Source: CAYYBZ01 sp964470285 [NCBI: uncultured Oligoflexia bacterium]
Lineage (GTDB): Bacteria > Bdellovibrionota_G > CAYYBZ01
NCBI GenBank assembly: GCA_964470285.1
Contig: CAYYBZ010000014.1
Coordinates: 1-14,486 of the forward strand
DNA length: 14,486 nucleotides
Direction: 5' to 3'
The first letter of the stretch is position 1, and every line of letters begins with the position of its first letter. Below the pieces are notes generated by a model. The model worked only from the letters and a program-made list of their open reading frames with translations, made no database searches and had not been told where the DNA came from. Positions 8,352 to 14,486 of this stretch are shown one piece after another. A program made the translations under genes and the position numbers.

Positions 8352-9296
8352 CTAAAACTTCCTTCTATTAATTACGAAGGAATCAGTCTGTCCCGAATTG
8401 AATGAGCTGTAAGAATTTTCAGTGGATTTTAAAAAATCATAAGGCCTATTTCTCATCATCTCGATTATCAGTTCATTTGCAAAACCCGCCCTTTCAAAAA
8501 TATCTGCGCTAATTTCCAGAGCTTCCAGAAGTTCCGCTTCATCATATATTGCATTTTCCTTTTGCCCGGAAATATGAAGAAAGAAGGCTTGAAGTGAAAA
8601 AAGCATAGAATACGCCAACGAGTCATTCAGAGATACAACACCCTGTGAATTTACCGCAGGCAGCATGATTGAAGATGTTTTGGAAAGTAAAGATGACATT
8701 TGAAGTGTTTTTTTACCGACCTTTACCGGCGGTAAATCGAATGTTCTTAAAAGAGCTGTATAATACAGATTCCAACCTCTGAGCGCATTAAGTTGTGAAT
8801 ATATACTGCCTGAGCTCCATTTCTTAGTCATAAAACATGGGAACTCAAATAAGATTTTAAGAAATGTTTTTGCAACAAGCTCGAATCTTTCATTGTTTGA
8901 TCCGGTAAGAAGATGTTGAAGCGTTTTTCGCACACCTTTTTGCATTCTGGAAGTAAGCATTGTTAAATCAACTTCTTTCCCCTGAAATCTCAATTCCATA
9001 ATCAAATCCTCTGAGAAAATATCAAAATAACGCAGCATGTCTAGGACGCTCTGGGGATTAATTACCGGATCAGTTGGAGAAACTTCGATAGGTGGGGGGA
9101 TAAACGCAATAACATAAATTCCACCGGCATTGGCTATAATATCTCTTTTAAAAATCTTTTCAATATGCCCGATACCGAGCCTGCTTCTGTTGCCTTTGAA
9201 GGGTATGAGTATTTCTGAAAAATATTTCCCGCCTCCAAAAGCTATATTAGGAATTAGAACTGACGCGAGTAAAAAAATAGTAAAAATCTTTTTCAT
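8352..9296 (-). CDS. Exported protein of unknown function (paralogue candidate A)
   Basis: I do not recognise this 314-residue protein. It starts with a good Sec signal peptide (MKKIFTIFLLASVLIPNIAF, cleavage near residues 20-22), so it should be periplasmic or cell-surface. No lipobox is present and the mature part has no clear membrane helix. A proline-rich patch IPPPIEVSPTDP (66-77) is followed by a mostly helical-looking region rich in Leu, Ser and Phe. From about residue 123 to the end it appears distantly related to the protein encoded divergently at 9482-10486 (shared pattern RxxLQxxL, DSL, FF, LE, D[IL]xxR[AV]G, C-terminal RKF). The ribosome site is weak (AAAAG directly before ATG). 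The reading frame is sustained over the full length with a secretion signal and ordinary codon use, so it is very probably real. Confidence 0.82.
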   Translation of the reverse strand: MKKIFTIFLLASVLIPNIAFGGGKYFSEILIPFKGNRSRLGIGHIEKIFKRDIIANAGGIYVIAFIPPPIEVSPTDPVINPQSVLDMLRYFDIFSEDLIMELRFQGKEVDLTMLTSRMQKGVRKTLQHLLTGSNNERFELVAKTFLKILFEFPCFMTKKWSSGSIYSQLNALRGWNLYYTALLRTFDLPPVKVGKKTLQMSSLLSKTSSIMLPAVNSQGVVSLNDSLAYSMLFSLQAFFLHISGQKENAIYDEAELLEALEISADIFERAGFANELIIEMMRNRPYDFLKSTENSYSSFNSGQTDSFVINRRKF

Positions 9297-9380
9297 CTTT
9301 TATTGGCTCATTGCGTATAAATGTAATTTAACAGCTTCCTTCTTATATTTCCTGGCGTTTCTGTCAAATAAAAACAGTTG

Positions 9381-9409
9381 TTTACAATATTAATGCAGCG
9401 TGTTATAAT
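9381..9409 (+). promoter_or_regulatory. Sigma-70-type promoter for the exported protein gene at 9482
   Basis: TTTACA (9381-9386) and TATAAT (9404-9409) are separated by 17 bases, five of six and six of six consensus matches. Transcription would start near 9416, leaving a leader of about 65 bases. It lies in the 185-base divergent intergenic region (9297-9481). No comparably good promoter is seen for the gene on the other strand: a TTGACA (9362-9367, minus) has only a TATAAG at 14-base spacing. Confidence 0.7.
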
Positions 9410-9443
9410 GCTTTTTATTTAATTATTTATATGTAACATGCTG
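9396..9443. repeat. Spaced inverted repeat straddling the start of transcription
   Basis: CAGCGTGTTA (9396-9405) and TAACATGCTG (9434-9443) are inverted copies matching at 9 of 10 positions, 28 bases apart. The left arm overlaps the -10 element of the promoter at 9381-9409 and the right arm lies in the untranslated leader. This arrangement would suit two operator half-sites rather than an RNA hairpin, because the left arm precedes the predicted transcript start. A chance match in an AT-rich region is possible. Confidence 0.3.
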
Positions 9444-9481
9444 ATATTATGATGAATTATTGAACTTAAGTGGGTTTGCCT

Positions 9482-10486
9482 ATGCTTAGATTAATAAAAA
9501 TAAAGACCGTTATAATGCTTATATTCATAATTGCGATTTTTGATATCAGCCCCTGCTTATCTCAGCTTACGCTTACAAAACATATCGGCAAAATTACCAA
9601 ACCTCTTTTAGAGGCTACCGGCATAAAAAAGGCAACCAGAACTTCCATCAGTAATCTAATTGACACTGAATTAGTACTGGCACCCTCAGTATCTGCACTT
9701 ATGGGCCTTAAAGGTGCAGTTAGAGCAGACAGAAAAGCTAAATTTGAAGGTGGGATGTTCGAAGTTAAATATTTTCAATGTGAAGGCAAATTTCAAGGTG
9801 CTCTTGAGCTTTTTAATCTGGGAATTAAAACCGATTATAATCCCGATCTATTAACTTTTAGAGAAAATGAACGCATAGCCAGAGAATCTATTCAAAAGAT
9901 TTTAGCAATAGGCCTGGATACAAAATCACCCGATGAACTCTTACCGCTCTATGCAGCGGTTATTCACAATCTACTGATCCCCGCAAACTGGATCTCCGTC
10001 ATGGCAAAAGGCAGAAGAATCTTGGGCAATGAAATAGAATCTGTGGCAACCGTAATGTACCTTGCCGATAAAGTTACAAGATCCGCATCTTATCCGGATA
10101 ACGATGCATATTCTCTCATACTTCATTTAAATGGTAGGTTAAAAGAATCTGTTGAAAAAAATATGACAATTCCGGGAGCAGAGATAACATACAGGGATTC
10201 ACTTCAAATGACTTTTAACTCCATAAGCAAAACAATGTTTTTTCTCTATGACTATCACGGAATGATTAAAAGGCCTCCGGACTTAAGAAACCTGGAGTAT
10301 TTCGCGAACAGCTTTTTTGATCTTGCTTACAGAGTCGGTTTAATAGATATTTCTGAGTTAAATGTATATAAGAGAATGGGCTGGCAAAGATGGTACAGGG
10401 AAAACGAGAAAACTGTTAAGGCTCTTATAATTTTTACAGATAAGATTCACGACTTGCCTCTTTTTTCCCAGGAAAGAAAATTCTAG
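9482..10486 (+). CDS. Exported protein of unknown function (paralogue candidate B)
   Basis: I do not recognise this protein. The ATG at 9482 gives 334 residues and follows AGTGGG (9469-9474) by 7 bases; an in-frame GTG at 9470 lies within that site and is less likely. The N-terminus is a long hydrophobic signal (residues 2-27) ending PCLSQ, consistent with signal peptidase I cleavage near residue 27, so export to the periplasm is expected. The mature part is predicted soluble, with no catalytic motif I can name. Cys25 is in the signal; Cys100 is the only mature cysteine. From residue 134 it parallels the divergent neighbour: RESIQKIL, then DSL at 239-241, FFL, LE, DLAYRVG, and the same RKF ending. 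It has its own near-consensus promoter at 9381. The two convergent stops with ftsK are 50 bases apart with no obvious terminator. Confidence 0.82.
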   Translation: MLRLIKIKTVIMLIFIIAIFDISPCLSQLTLTKHIGKITKPLLEATGIKKATRTSISNLIDTELVLAPSVSALMGLKGAVRADRKAKFEGGMFEVKYFQCEGKFQGALELFNLGIKTDYNPDLLTFRENERIARESIQKILAIGLDTKSPDELLPLYAAVIHNLLIPANWISVMAKGRRILGNEIESVATVMYLADKVTRSASYPDNDAYSLILHLNGRLKESVEKNMTIPGAEITYRDSLQMTFNSISKTMFFLYDYHGMIKRPPDLRNLEYFANSFFDLAYRVGLIDISELNVYKRMGWQRWYRENEKTVKALIIFTDKIHDLPLFSQERKF

Positions 10487-10536
10487 CCGCTTAGTTTTTG
10501 TTCTTATGGCTGATTTATAATATTTAAGGTTAAAGG

Positions 10537-12837
10537 TTAGATGATTTGATCCAGTCTTGAAAATATTACTTCTCTTGGTTTGCCTGCCTCTGCATGAGAC
10601 ACTATCCCCTGTTCTTCCATAGTTTCAACTATGCGGGCAGCGCGGTTATATCCGATTCTTAACTTTCTCTGTATCATTGAAATAGAAGCCATTCGCGACT
10701 GCTTTACCAGCGCCAGGGCCTGGTCATACATTTCATCTATTTCACCACCCTCGCTTTGGGCCTGCATTTCTTCTTCACTTGCCTTGATAATATCCTCGTC
10801 GTATTCGGGCTTGGCCTGCTCTTTCAGATAATCAGTAACATCCTTAATTTCGCTGTCCGATACAAAAGCACCATGAATTCTCTGAATTTTTGCGGTTCCC
10901 GGGGGAAGATAAAGCATATCTCCCGAGCCTAAAAGATGTTCAGCTCCGTTTTGGTCTATAATGGTTCTTGAATCGACTTTTGATGAAACCTGAAAAGATA
11001 CCCTTGCCGGGAAATTTGCCTTGATAACACCGGTAATAACATCTACGGAAGGTCTCTGGGTTGCCAGAATCAGATGAATTCCAGAGGCCCTCGCCATCTG
11101 TGAAAGTCTTGTCAGTGACTCTTCTACTTCTCTGAGTGAAACGACCATTAAATCAGCAAGCTCATCTATTACCACGATTATATACGGAAGCTTACCCTTA
11201 TGTTCTTCGGGCTTTTCAAAAAGAGTATCTCTTGCTTCTTCAACCTCTTCAATTTCCTGCTGTGAAATCTTATCCGCTCTCTCTTCCATGACCTTGTTTA
11301 CTTTTCTGTTGTATCCCTCTATATGTCTTACCCCGACATCAGCCATAAGCCTGTATCTTCTTTCCATCTCAGATACTGCCCATCTTAAAGTTTTGGCGGC
11401 TTTTTTCGGATCAGTTACTACCGGTAACAGCAGATGGGGAATTCCTTCATATGTAGAAAGCTCAAGCATTTTAGGATCTACCATAATGAATTTTGCTTCT
11501 GAAGGAGACGCCTTGTAAAGAATGCTCATTATGAGCGAATTTACAAAAACCGATTTTCCTGTACCTGTTGCTCCTGCAACCAGAAGATGCGGCATTTTGC
11601 GCATGTCGGATACTATGGGAAGACCCGATATGTTTTTTCCAAGACATATGGTAAGTATAGACTGTGAAGAGTCAAACGTTTCATTGCCGATTATGTCTTT
11701 TAAATAAACAGTTTCCCTGTTTTTATTCGGTATCTCAATTCCTACAACAGCCTTGCCGGGAATAGGCGCGACTATTCTTACGCTTAAAGCCTTTAAAGCC
11801 ATAGCCAAATCATCTGCCAGCCTTGTTATCTTATTAAGCTTTACTCCCGGGGCAGGTTCAAATTCATACATGGTTATTATAGGGCCGGGTTCAACCTCTA
11901 CAACTTTTCCGTAAACACCGAAGTCCTTAAGCTTGTTCTCTAAAATTCTTGAGTTTCTGAAAAGCTCTTCCTTGTTTATCGGCTCTGTACTCTCCTCGGA
12001 AGAGTTAAGTAAATCTAAAGAGGGAAGTTTAAAATCAACCTTTTGCAGGGTTTTCTTTCTGTGTGTCTTTTTCTCGGGAGTTTTTTGTCTGATCGTAATT
12101 TCTTCAGGCTTGTTTTCTTTTACTACGGGCCTTGGAAGCTTGGGTTCTTCAACATTATACTTTATCTCGTCAAGACCTTCTTTAATCGCTTCTTCGCTTT
12201 TATCAATCAGGCCGGATAAAAAATTCTTAAACTTTTCATAAAAAACCGTAAAGATACTTTTTAGGTAGACAAGGCCCTTACCGGTTATTATCAAAAGCTC
12301 TTTTGCAATCTCAATCATATAAAGGACAGATATCTGCGTAGCCATAATTACGGCGACGCACATAAGTGCAAACAGGATTATAAAAGAGCCGGCTTCGCTT
12401 ATATAGGGTGAAACAAATTTACCTATAAAGTAGCCTACAAGACCTCCCGATTTAACCAGGGGTACGTCTTTGTAAAAAAGATAAAAAAGGCCCGCCGATG
12501 AGATTAGAAAAAGAATAAATCCAAATATTCTTACAAAAACTATTTTCACATATTGTGAAAAGAAAATATTTAAAGACATAAGAATCAGAACAAGCGGAAT
12601 AAGGTATGAACTTAAACCGATAAGCTGCAGGAGAATATCCGCCAGATAAGAACCTACTATTCCGCAGTGATTATTTATTTCAGCGCCCTCTATATGAACC
12701 GTATTAAACGACGGATCATTCGGGGAATAGCTGAAAAGGGCAAGACAGAGAAAAACTGCTAATGCAAGGATTATTATTGCCAGAGTTTCTTTCTTAAGAT
12801 CTCTTTGCTTTTCAATCTTTTTTGAATTGTTTGCCAT
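10537..12837 (-). CDS. ftsK: DNA translocase FtsK
   Basis: FtsK anchors at the division septum and pumps chromosomal DNA so that sister chromosomes separate; in many bacteria it also activates XerCD recombination at dif. The 766 residues show the full layout. Four or five N-terminal membrane segments lie between about 18 and 180. The low-complexity charged linker is short (about 200-290), against several hundred residues in E. coli. The alpha-beta motor follows, with Walker A GATGTGKS (422-429), Walker B IIVVIDEL (553-560), HLILATQRPSVDVITG, and LLGSGDMLYLPPG. The C-terminal gamma winged helix (about 700-760) has RIGYNRAARIVE, nearly identical to the KOPS-reading domain of E. coli FtsK. Its own promoter lies at 12915-12943. 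The ATG has no close strong ribosome site: AAGGA (12854-12858) is 16 bases away. The family is certain; only the start is slightly open. Confidence 0.97.
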   Translation of the reverse strand: MANNSKKIEKQRDLKKETLAIIILALAVFLCLALFSYSPNDPSFNTVHIEGAEINNHCGIVGSYLADILLQLIGLSSYLIPLVLILMSLNIFFSQYVKIVFVRIFGFILFLISSAGLFYLFYKDVPLVKSGGLVGYFIGKFVSPYISEAGSFIILFALMCVAVIMATQISVLYMIEIAKELLIITGKGLVYLKSIFTVFYEKFKNFLSGLIDKSEEAIKEGLDEIKYNVEEPKLPRPVVKENKPEEITIRQKTPEKKTHRKKTLQKVDFKLPSLDLLNSSEESTEPINKEELFRNSRILENKLKDFGVYGKVVEVEPGPIITMYEFEPAPGVKLNKITRLADDLAMALKALSVRIVAPIPGKAVVGIEIPNKNRETVYLKDIIGNETFDSSQSILTICLGKNISGLPIVSDMRKMPHLLVAGATGTGKSVFVNSLIMSILYKASPSEAKFIMVDPKMLELSTYEGIPHLLLPVVTDPKKAAKTLRWAVSEMERRYRLMADVGVRHIEGYNRKVNKVMEERADKISQQEIEEVEEARDTLFEKPEEHKGKLPYIIVVIDELADLMVVSLREVEESLTRLSQMARASGIHLILATQRPSVDVITGVIKANFPARVSFQVSSKVDSRTIIDQNGAEHLLGSGDMLYLPPGTAKIQRIHGAFVSDSEIKDVTDYLKEQAKPEYDEDIIKASEEEMQAQSEGGEIDEMYDQALALVKQSRMASISMIQRKLRIGYNRAARIVETMEEQGIVSHAEAGKPREVIFSRLDQII

Positions 12838-12860
12838 AGTCTTTATTTTTGAATCCTTGG

Positions 12861-12901
12861 CAAAAGGCGGGACAAGTTTAGCTTAAAATCCCCTCCTTTT
12901 G
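12861..12901 (-). promoter_or_regulatory. Leader hairpin in the ftsK 5' untranslated region
   Basis: On the minus strand CAAAAGGAGGG (12901-12891) and CCCGCCTTTTG (12871-12861) can pair in 10 of 11 positions around a 19-base loop, with one A-G mismatch. The left arm holds a perfect Shine-Dalgarno-like AAGGAGG that lies about 54 bases upstream of the ftsK ATG, too far to serve it. The 3' side is not followed by a T-run, so it is not a standard terminator. It lies wholly inside the transcript expected from the promoter at 12915-12943. Possible roles are mRNA stabilisation or translational control; this is inference. Confidence 0.45.
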
Positions 12902-12914
12902 TTTACAGTGAATA

Positions 12915-12943
12915 AGTATATTAACTGGCAGGACATATGTCAA
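12915..12943 (-). promoter_or_regulatory. Sigma-70-type promoter of ftsK
   Basis: On the minus strand TTGACA (12943-12938, six of six) and TATACT (12920-12915, four of six) are separated by exactly 17 bases. The predicted transcript start is near 12908, giving a leader of about 70 bases before the ftsK ATG. It begins about 28 bases past the stop of the upstream transporter gene, so ftsK can be expressed independently, although read-through from that gene is also possible because I see no terminator between them. Confidence 0.75.
12932..12941. promoter_or_regulatory. Perfect 10-bp palindrome over the ftsK -35 element (operator candidate)
   Basis: GACATATGTC is perfectly self-complementary and overlaps four bases of the -35 box TTGACA, a usual place for repressor binding. 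Its core ACATATGT is shared with the Bacillus-type LexA box GAACATATGTTC, but the outer bases differ (GG and CA instead of GA and TC). Which regulator binds, if any, cannot be told from this sequence. Confidence 0.35.
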
Positions 12944-12970
12944 TTTGCATCAAAATAGATATTATCCCTT

Positions 12971-13933
12971 TTATATTAGGTGGCAGGCCGCAAAATGACC
13001 GCTGTTTTTCTGCTCAAGTAGAGGTACTTCTTTTTTACATTTTTCTTCGGCTATAGGGCATCGCGTATGGAATACACACCCCTCAGGCGGGTTCATCGGA
13101 TTGGGCACATCACCTTTCAGAATAATCTTTGACGTCTTTGTTTTAGGGTCCGGGACAGGGATTGCTGAAACCAATGCCTTTGAGTAAGGGTGAATTACAT
13201 TTTTCTTAACTCCTTTTGAGTCAATTATCTCCATTATTTTTCCCAGGTACATAACCATTGTCCTGTCTGAAATATGCTCAACTACGTTAAGATCATGGGA
13301 TATGAAAAGATATGACAAAGAATATTTATCCTGAATATCCATCAAAAGATTTATAATCTGGGCCTGAACCGAAACATCCAGCGAAGAAACCGGCTCATCA
13401 GCTACTATGAATGAAGGATTTAAGGCTATTGCCCTGGCTATACCGATGCGCTGCCTCTGACCGCCTGAAAATTCATGGGGATATTTTGACTTCATATCCG
13501 GCGTAAGGCCGACAACTTTCAAAAGTTCATTAACGCAATCTTCTTTTTCTTTACCGCTGGCAACTTTGTGAATTTCCAGCGGTTCCGCGATAATCTTTCC
13601 GATTTTCATTCGTGGATTCAACGATGAGTAAGGGTCCTGAAAAATAATCTGCATATGCTTTCTGTGCCTTCGCATCCGATCCCTGTCAAAAGACAGAATG
13701 TTGTCTCCGTTAAAGATTATTTCACCGCTGTCCGGTTCAATGAGCCTGAGTATGCATCTTCCCAAAGTCGATTTTCCGCAACCGGATTCACCTACAAGCC
13801 CGAAGGTTTTGCCCCTGTCAAGTTCAAAGGAAACATCGGTAACGGCATGGACTTTAGCAACCTCTTTGGAAAAAAGTCCGCCCTTTACCGGAAAGTGCTT
13901 GTAAATATTCTTTATTCTTAAAAGCTCTTCCAT
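12971..13933 (-). CDS. oppF: Oligopeptide/dipeptide ABC transporter ATPase, OppF/DppF type
   Basis: This is one of the two cytoplasmic ATPases that power peptide uptake through an Opp/Dpp-type importer. The 320 residues carry a complete nucleotide-binding domain: Walker A GESGCGKST (48-56), Q-loop IIFQDPYSSLNPR (Gln99), signature FSGGQ (155-159), Walker B FIVADEP (175-181), and switch His213 in ISHD. The OppDF-specific C-terminal extension follows (HPYSKAL, then GCVFHTRCPIAEEKC), with four cysteines (286, 292, 299, 317) spaced C-x5-C-x6-C-x17-C. This pattern has been linked to an iron-sulfur cluster in related transporters. Its ATG is 4 bases after the stop of the upstream ATPase gene, with AAGG 9 bases before it inside that gene's end, so the pair is co-translated. 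The substrate (oligopeptide, dipeptide, possibly nickel) cannot be decided; dppF is equally possible. Permease and binding-protein genes are not visible. Confidence 0.92.
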   Translation of the reverse strand: MEELLRIKNIYKHFPVKGGLFSKEVAKVHAVTDVSFELDRGKTFGLVGESGCGKSTLGRCILRLIEPDSGEIIFNGDNILSFDRDRMRRHRKHMQIIFQDPYSSLNPRMKIGKIIAEPLEIHKVASGKEKEDCVNELLKVVGLTPDMKSKYPHEFSGGQRQRIGIARAIALNPSFIVADEPVSSLDVSVQAQIINLLMDIQDKYSLSYLFISHDLNVVEHISDRTMVMYLGKIMEIIDSKGVKKNVIHPYSKALVSAIPVPDPKTKTSKIILKGDVPNPMNPPEGCVFHTRCPIAEEKCKKEVPLLEQKNSGHFAACHLI

Positions 13934-13937
13934 AACT

Positions 13938-14486
13938 CTAAGCCTTAATACACCTTACAAAGTGATCCTTTTCTATCTCCCGCAAATCCGGTTCTCTTTC
14001 TCTGCACCTATCGTCTGCCAGCTCGCAACGGTCTGCAAATCTGCATTCGTTTTTTACATTCATCATATCGGGAACGGTACCGGCTATGGCCGGTATTCTT
14101 CCGTTTTTTAGTTTTTCCGCATCAACATTATACAGAAGAGATTTCTGAAGCGCTTTTGTGTAAGGATGTTTTGGCTTTTCAAAAAGCTCAACGGTGGAAC
14201 AGTTTTCCATTACCTTCCCTGCATAAAGTACAATAACATCATCTGTGTTTTGGGCGACAATGCCCAGATCATGAGTTATCAAAAGTACGGTCATTGAGAG
14301 CTTTTCTTTCAAATCTGACAAAAGATCCAGAATCTGGGCCTGTATGGTTACGTCCAGGGCCGTAGTAGGCTCATCTGCTATTAAAAGACTAGGGGAACAT
14401 GCCAAAGCCATAGCTATTAAAACTCTTTGCCTCATACCTCCGGAAAGCTGATGAGGATAATCCCTGATTCTTTCTTCAGCCTGAGG
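13938..14486 (-). CDS. oppD: Oligopeptide/dipeptide ABC transporter ATPase, OppD/DppD type, C-terminal part
   Basis: This is the partner ATPase of the following gene in a peptide ABC importer. The frame is open to the window edge, so only the last 182 residues are seen of a protein usually about 320-340 long; the Walker A and Q-loop lie outside. Visible motifs are the signature LSGGMRQR (about 15-22), Walker B LLIADEP with the D-loop ALDV, and the switch histidine in LLITHDLG. The C-terminal extension has HPYTKALQ and then four cysteines with the same C-x5-C-x6-C-x17-C spacing as the neighbour (ECRFADRC...). LSGGMRQR together with [10 protein letters not shown] is typical of the D subunit, whereas the next gene has FSGGQRQR and ADEPVSSLDV, typical of the F subunit. 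An ATG at 14435 falls inside the signature motif and is not the start. dppD is an equally good name. Confidence 0.9.
   Translation of the reverse strand, partial: PQAEERIRDYPHQLSGGMRQRVLIAMALACSPSLLIADEPTTALDVTIQAQILDLLSDLKEKLSMTVLLITHDLGIVAQNTDDVIVLYAGKVMENCSTVELFEKPKHPYTKALQKSLLYNVDAEKLKNGRIPAIAGTVPDMMNVKNECRFADRCELADDRCREREPDLREIEKDHFVRCIKA

Noticed and set aside
8199-8405. A 68-residue plus-strand frame across the convergent gene ends
   Set aside because: It is an out-of-frame shadow of the GGDEF gene end with no ribosome site and no recognisable motif.
9342-9367. Minus-strand TTGACA with TATAAG as a promoter for the exported protein at 8352-9296
   Set aside because: The spacing is only 14 bases and the 16-17 base alternatives have poor -10 matches, so it is not annotated, although a weak promoter here is possible.
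10487-10536. Bidirectional terminator between the convergent genes
   Set aside because: No stable GC-rich stem followed by a T-run can be found in these 50 bases.
12937-12971. Terminator between the OppF-type gene and ftsK
   Set aside because: The 28 bases after the stop contain only a three-base stem (GAT/ATC) and no T-run after a hairpin.
13655-13921. Plus-strand frames of 88 and 68 residues opposite the OppF-type ATPase
   Set aside because: They are antisense shadows of the strongly conserved ATPase coding region.

Overview
This window looks like chromosomal DNA from an AT-rich, Gram-negative bacterium. The diderm evidence is a SurA-type periplasmic chaperone with a Sec signal peptide, two lipoprotein-type parvulins, and two further exported proteins. 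The clustering of mfd, parvulin genes, surA and pdxA is one I associate, from memory only, with deltaproteobacteria in the broad sense. The lineage cannot be fixed from sequence alone. I see no mobile elements, CRISPR arrays, rRNA or tRNA, and no gene-free stretch longer than about 190 bases.

Bases 1-7244 (+ strand) form a tight operon-like run: the 3' two-thirds of mfd (transcription-repair coupling), three consecutive parvulin-family genes (a lipoprotein PPIase, a second lipoprotein PPIase, and surA), pdxA (vitamin B6 synthesis) and a hexose-phosphate mutase. Junctions after mfd are short (4-10 bases, or an ATGA overlap) and no internal terminator is seen. The three parvulins lose the conserved catalytic histidines one after another, which suggests a move from isomerase to chaperone.

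Bases 7370-8335 (+) encode a compact FHA-GGDEF diguanylate cyclase with intact active and inhibitory sites. It converges on an unrecognised exported protein (8352-9296, - strand). That gene is divergent from a second unrecognised exported protein (9482-10486, + strand), which has a near-consensus promoter. The two exported proteins appear to be distant paralogues.

Bases 10537-14486 (- strand) carry ftsK (chromosome translocase at the division septum), downstream of the two ATPase genes of an Opp/Dpp-type peptide ABC transporter, the first of them cut by the window edge. ftsK has its own near-perfect sigma-70 promoter, whose -35 element overlaps a perfect 10-bp palindrome, followed by a leader that can fold into a hairpin containing an orphan Shine-Dalgarno-like sequence. 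This leader and the exported paralogue pair are the most interesting parts of an otherwise housekeeping region.
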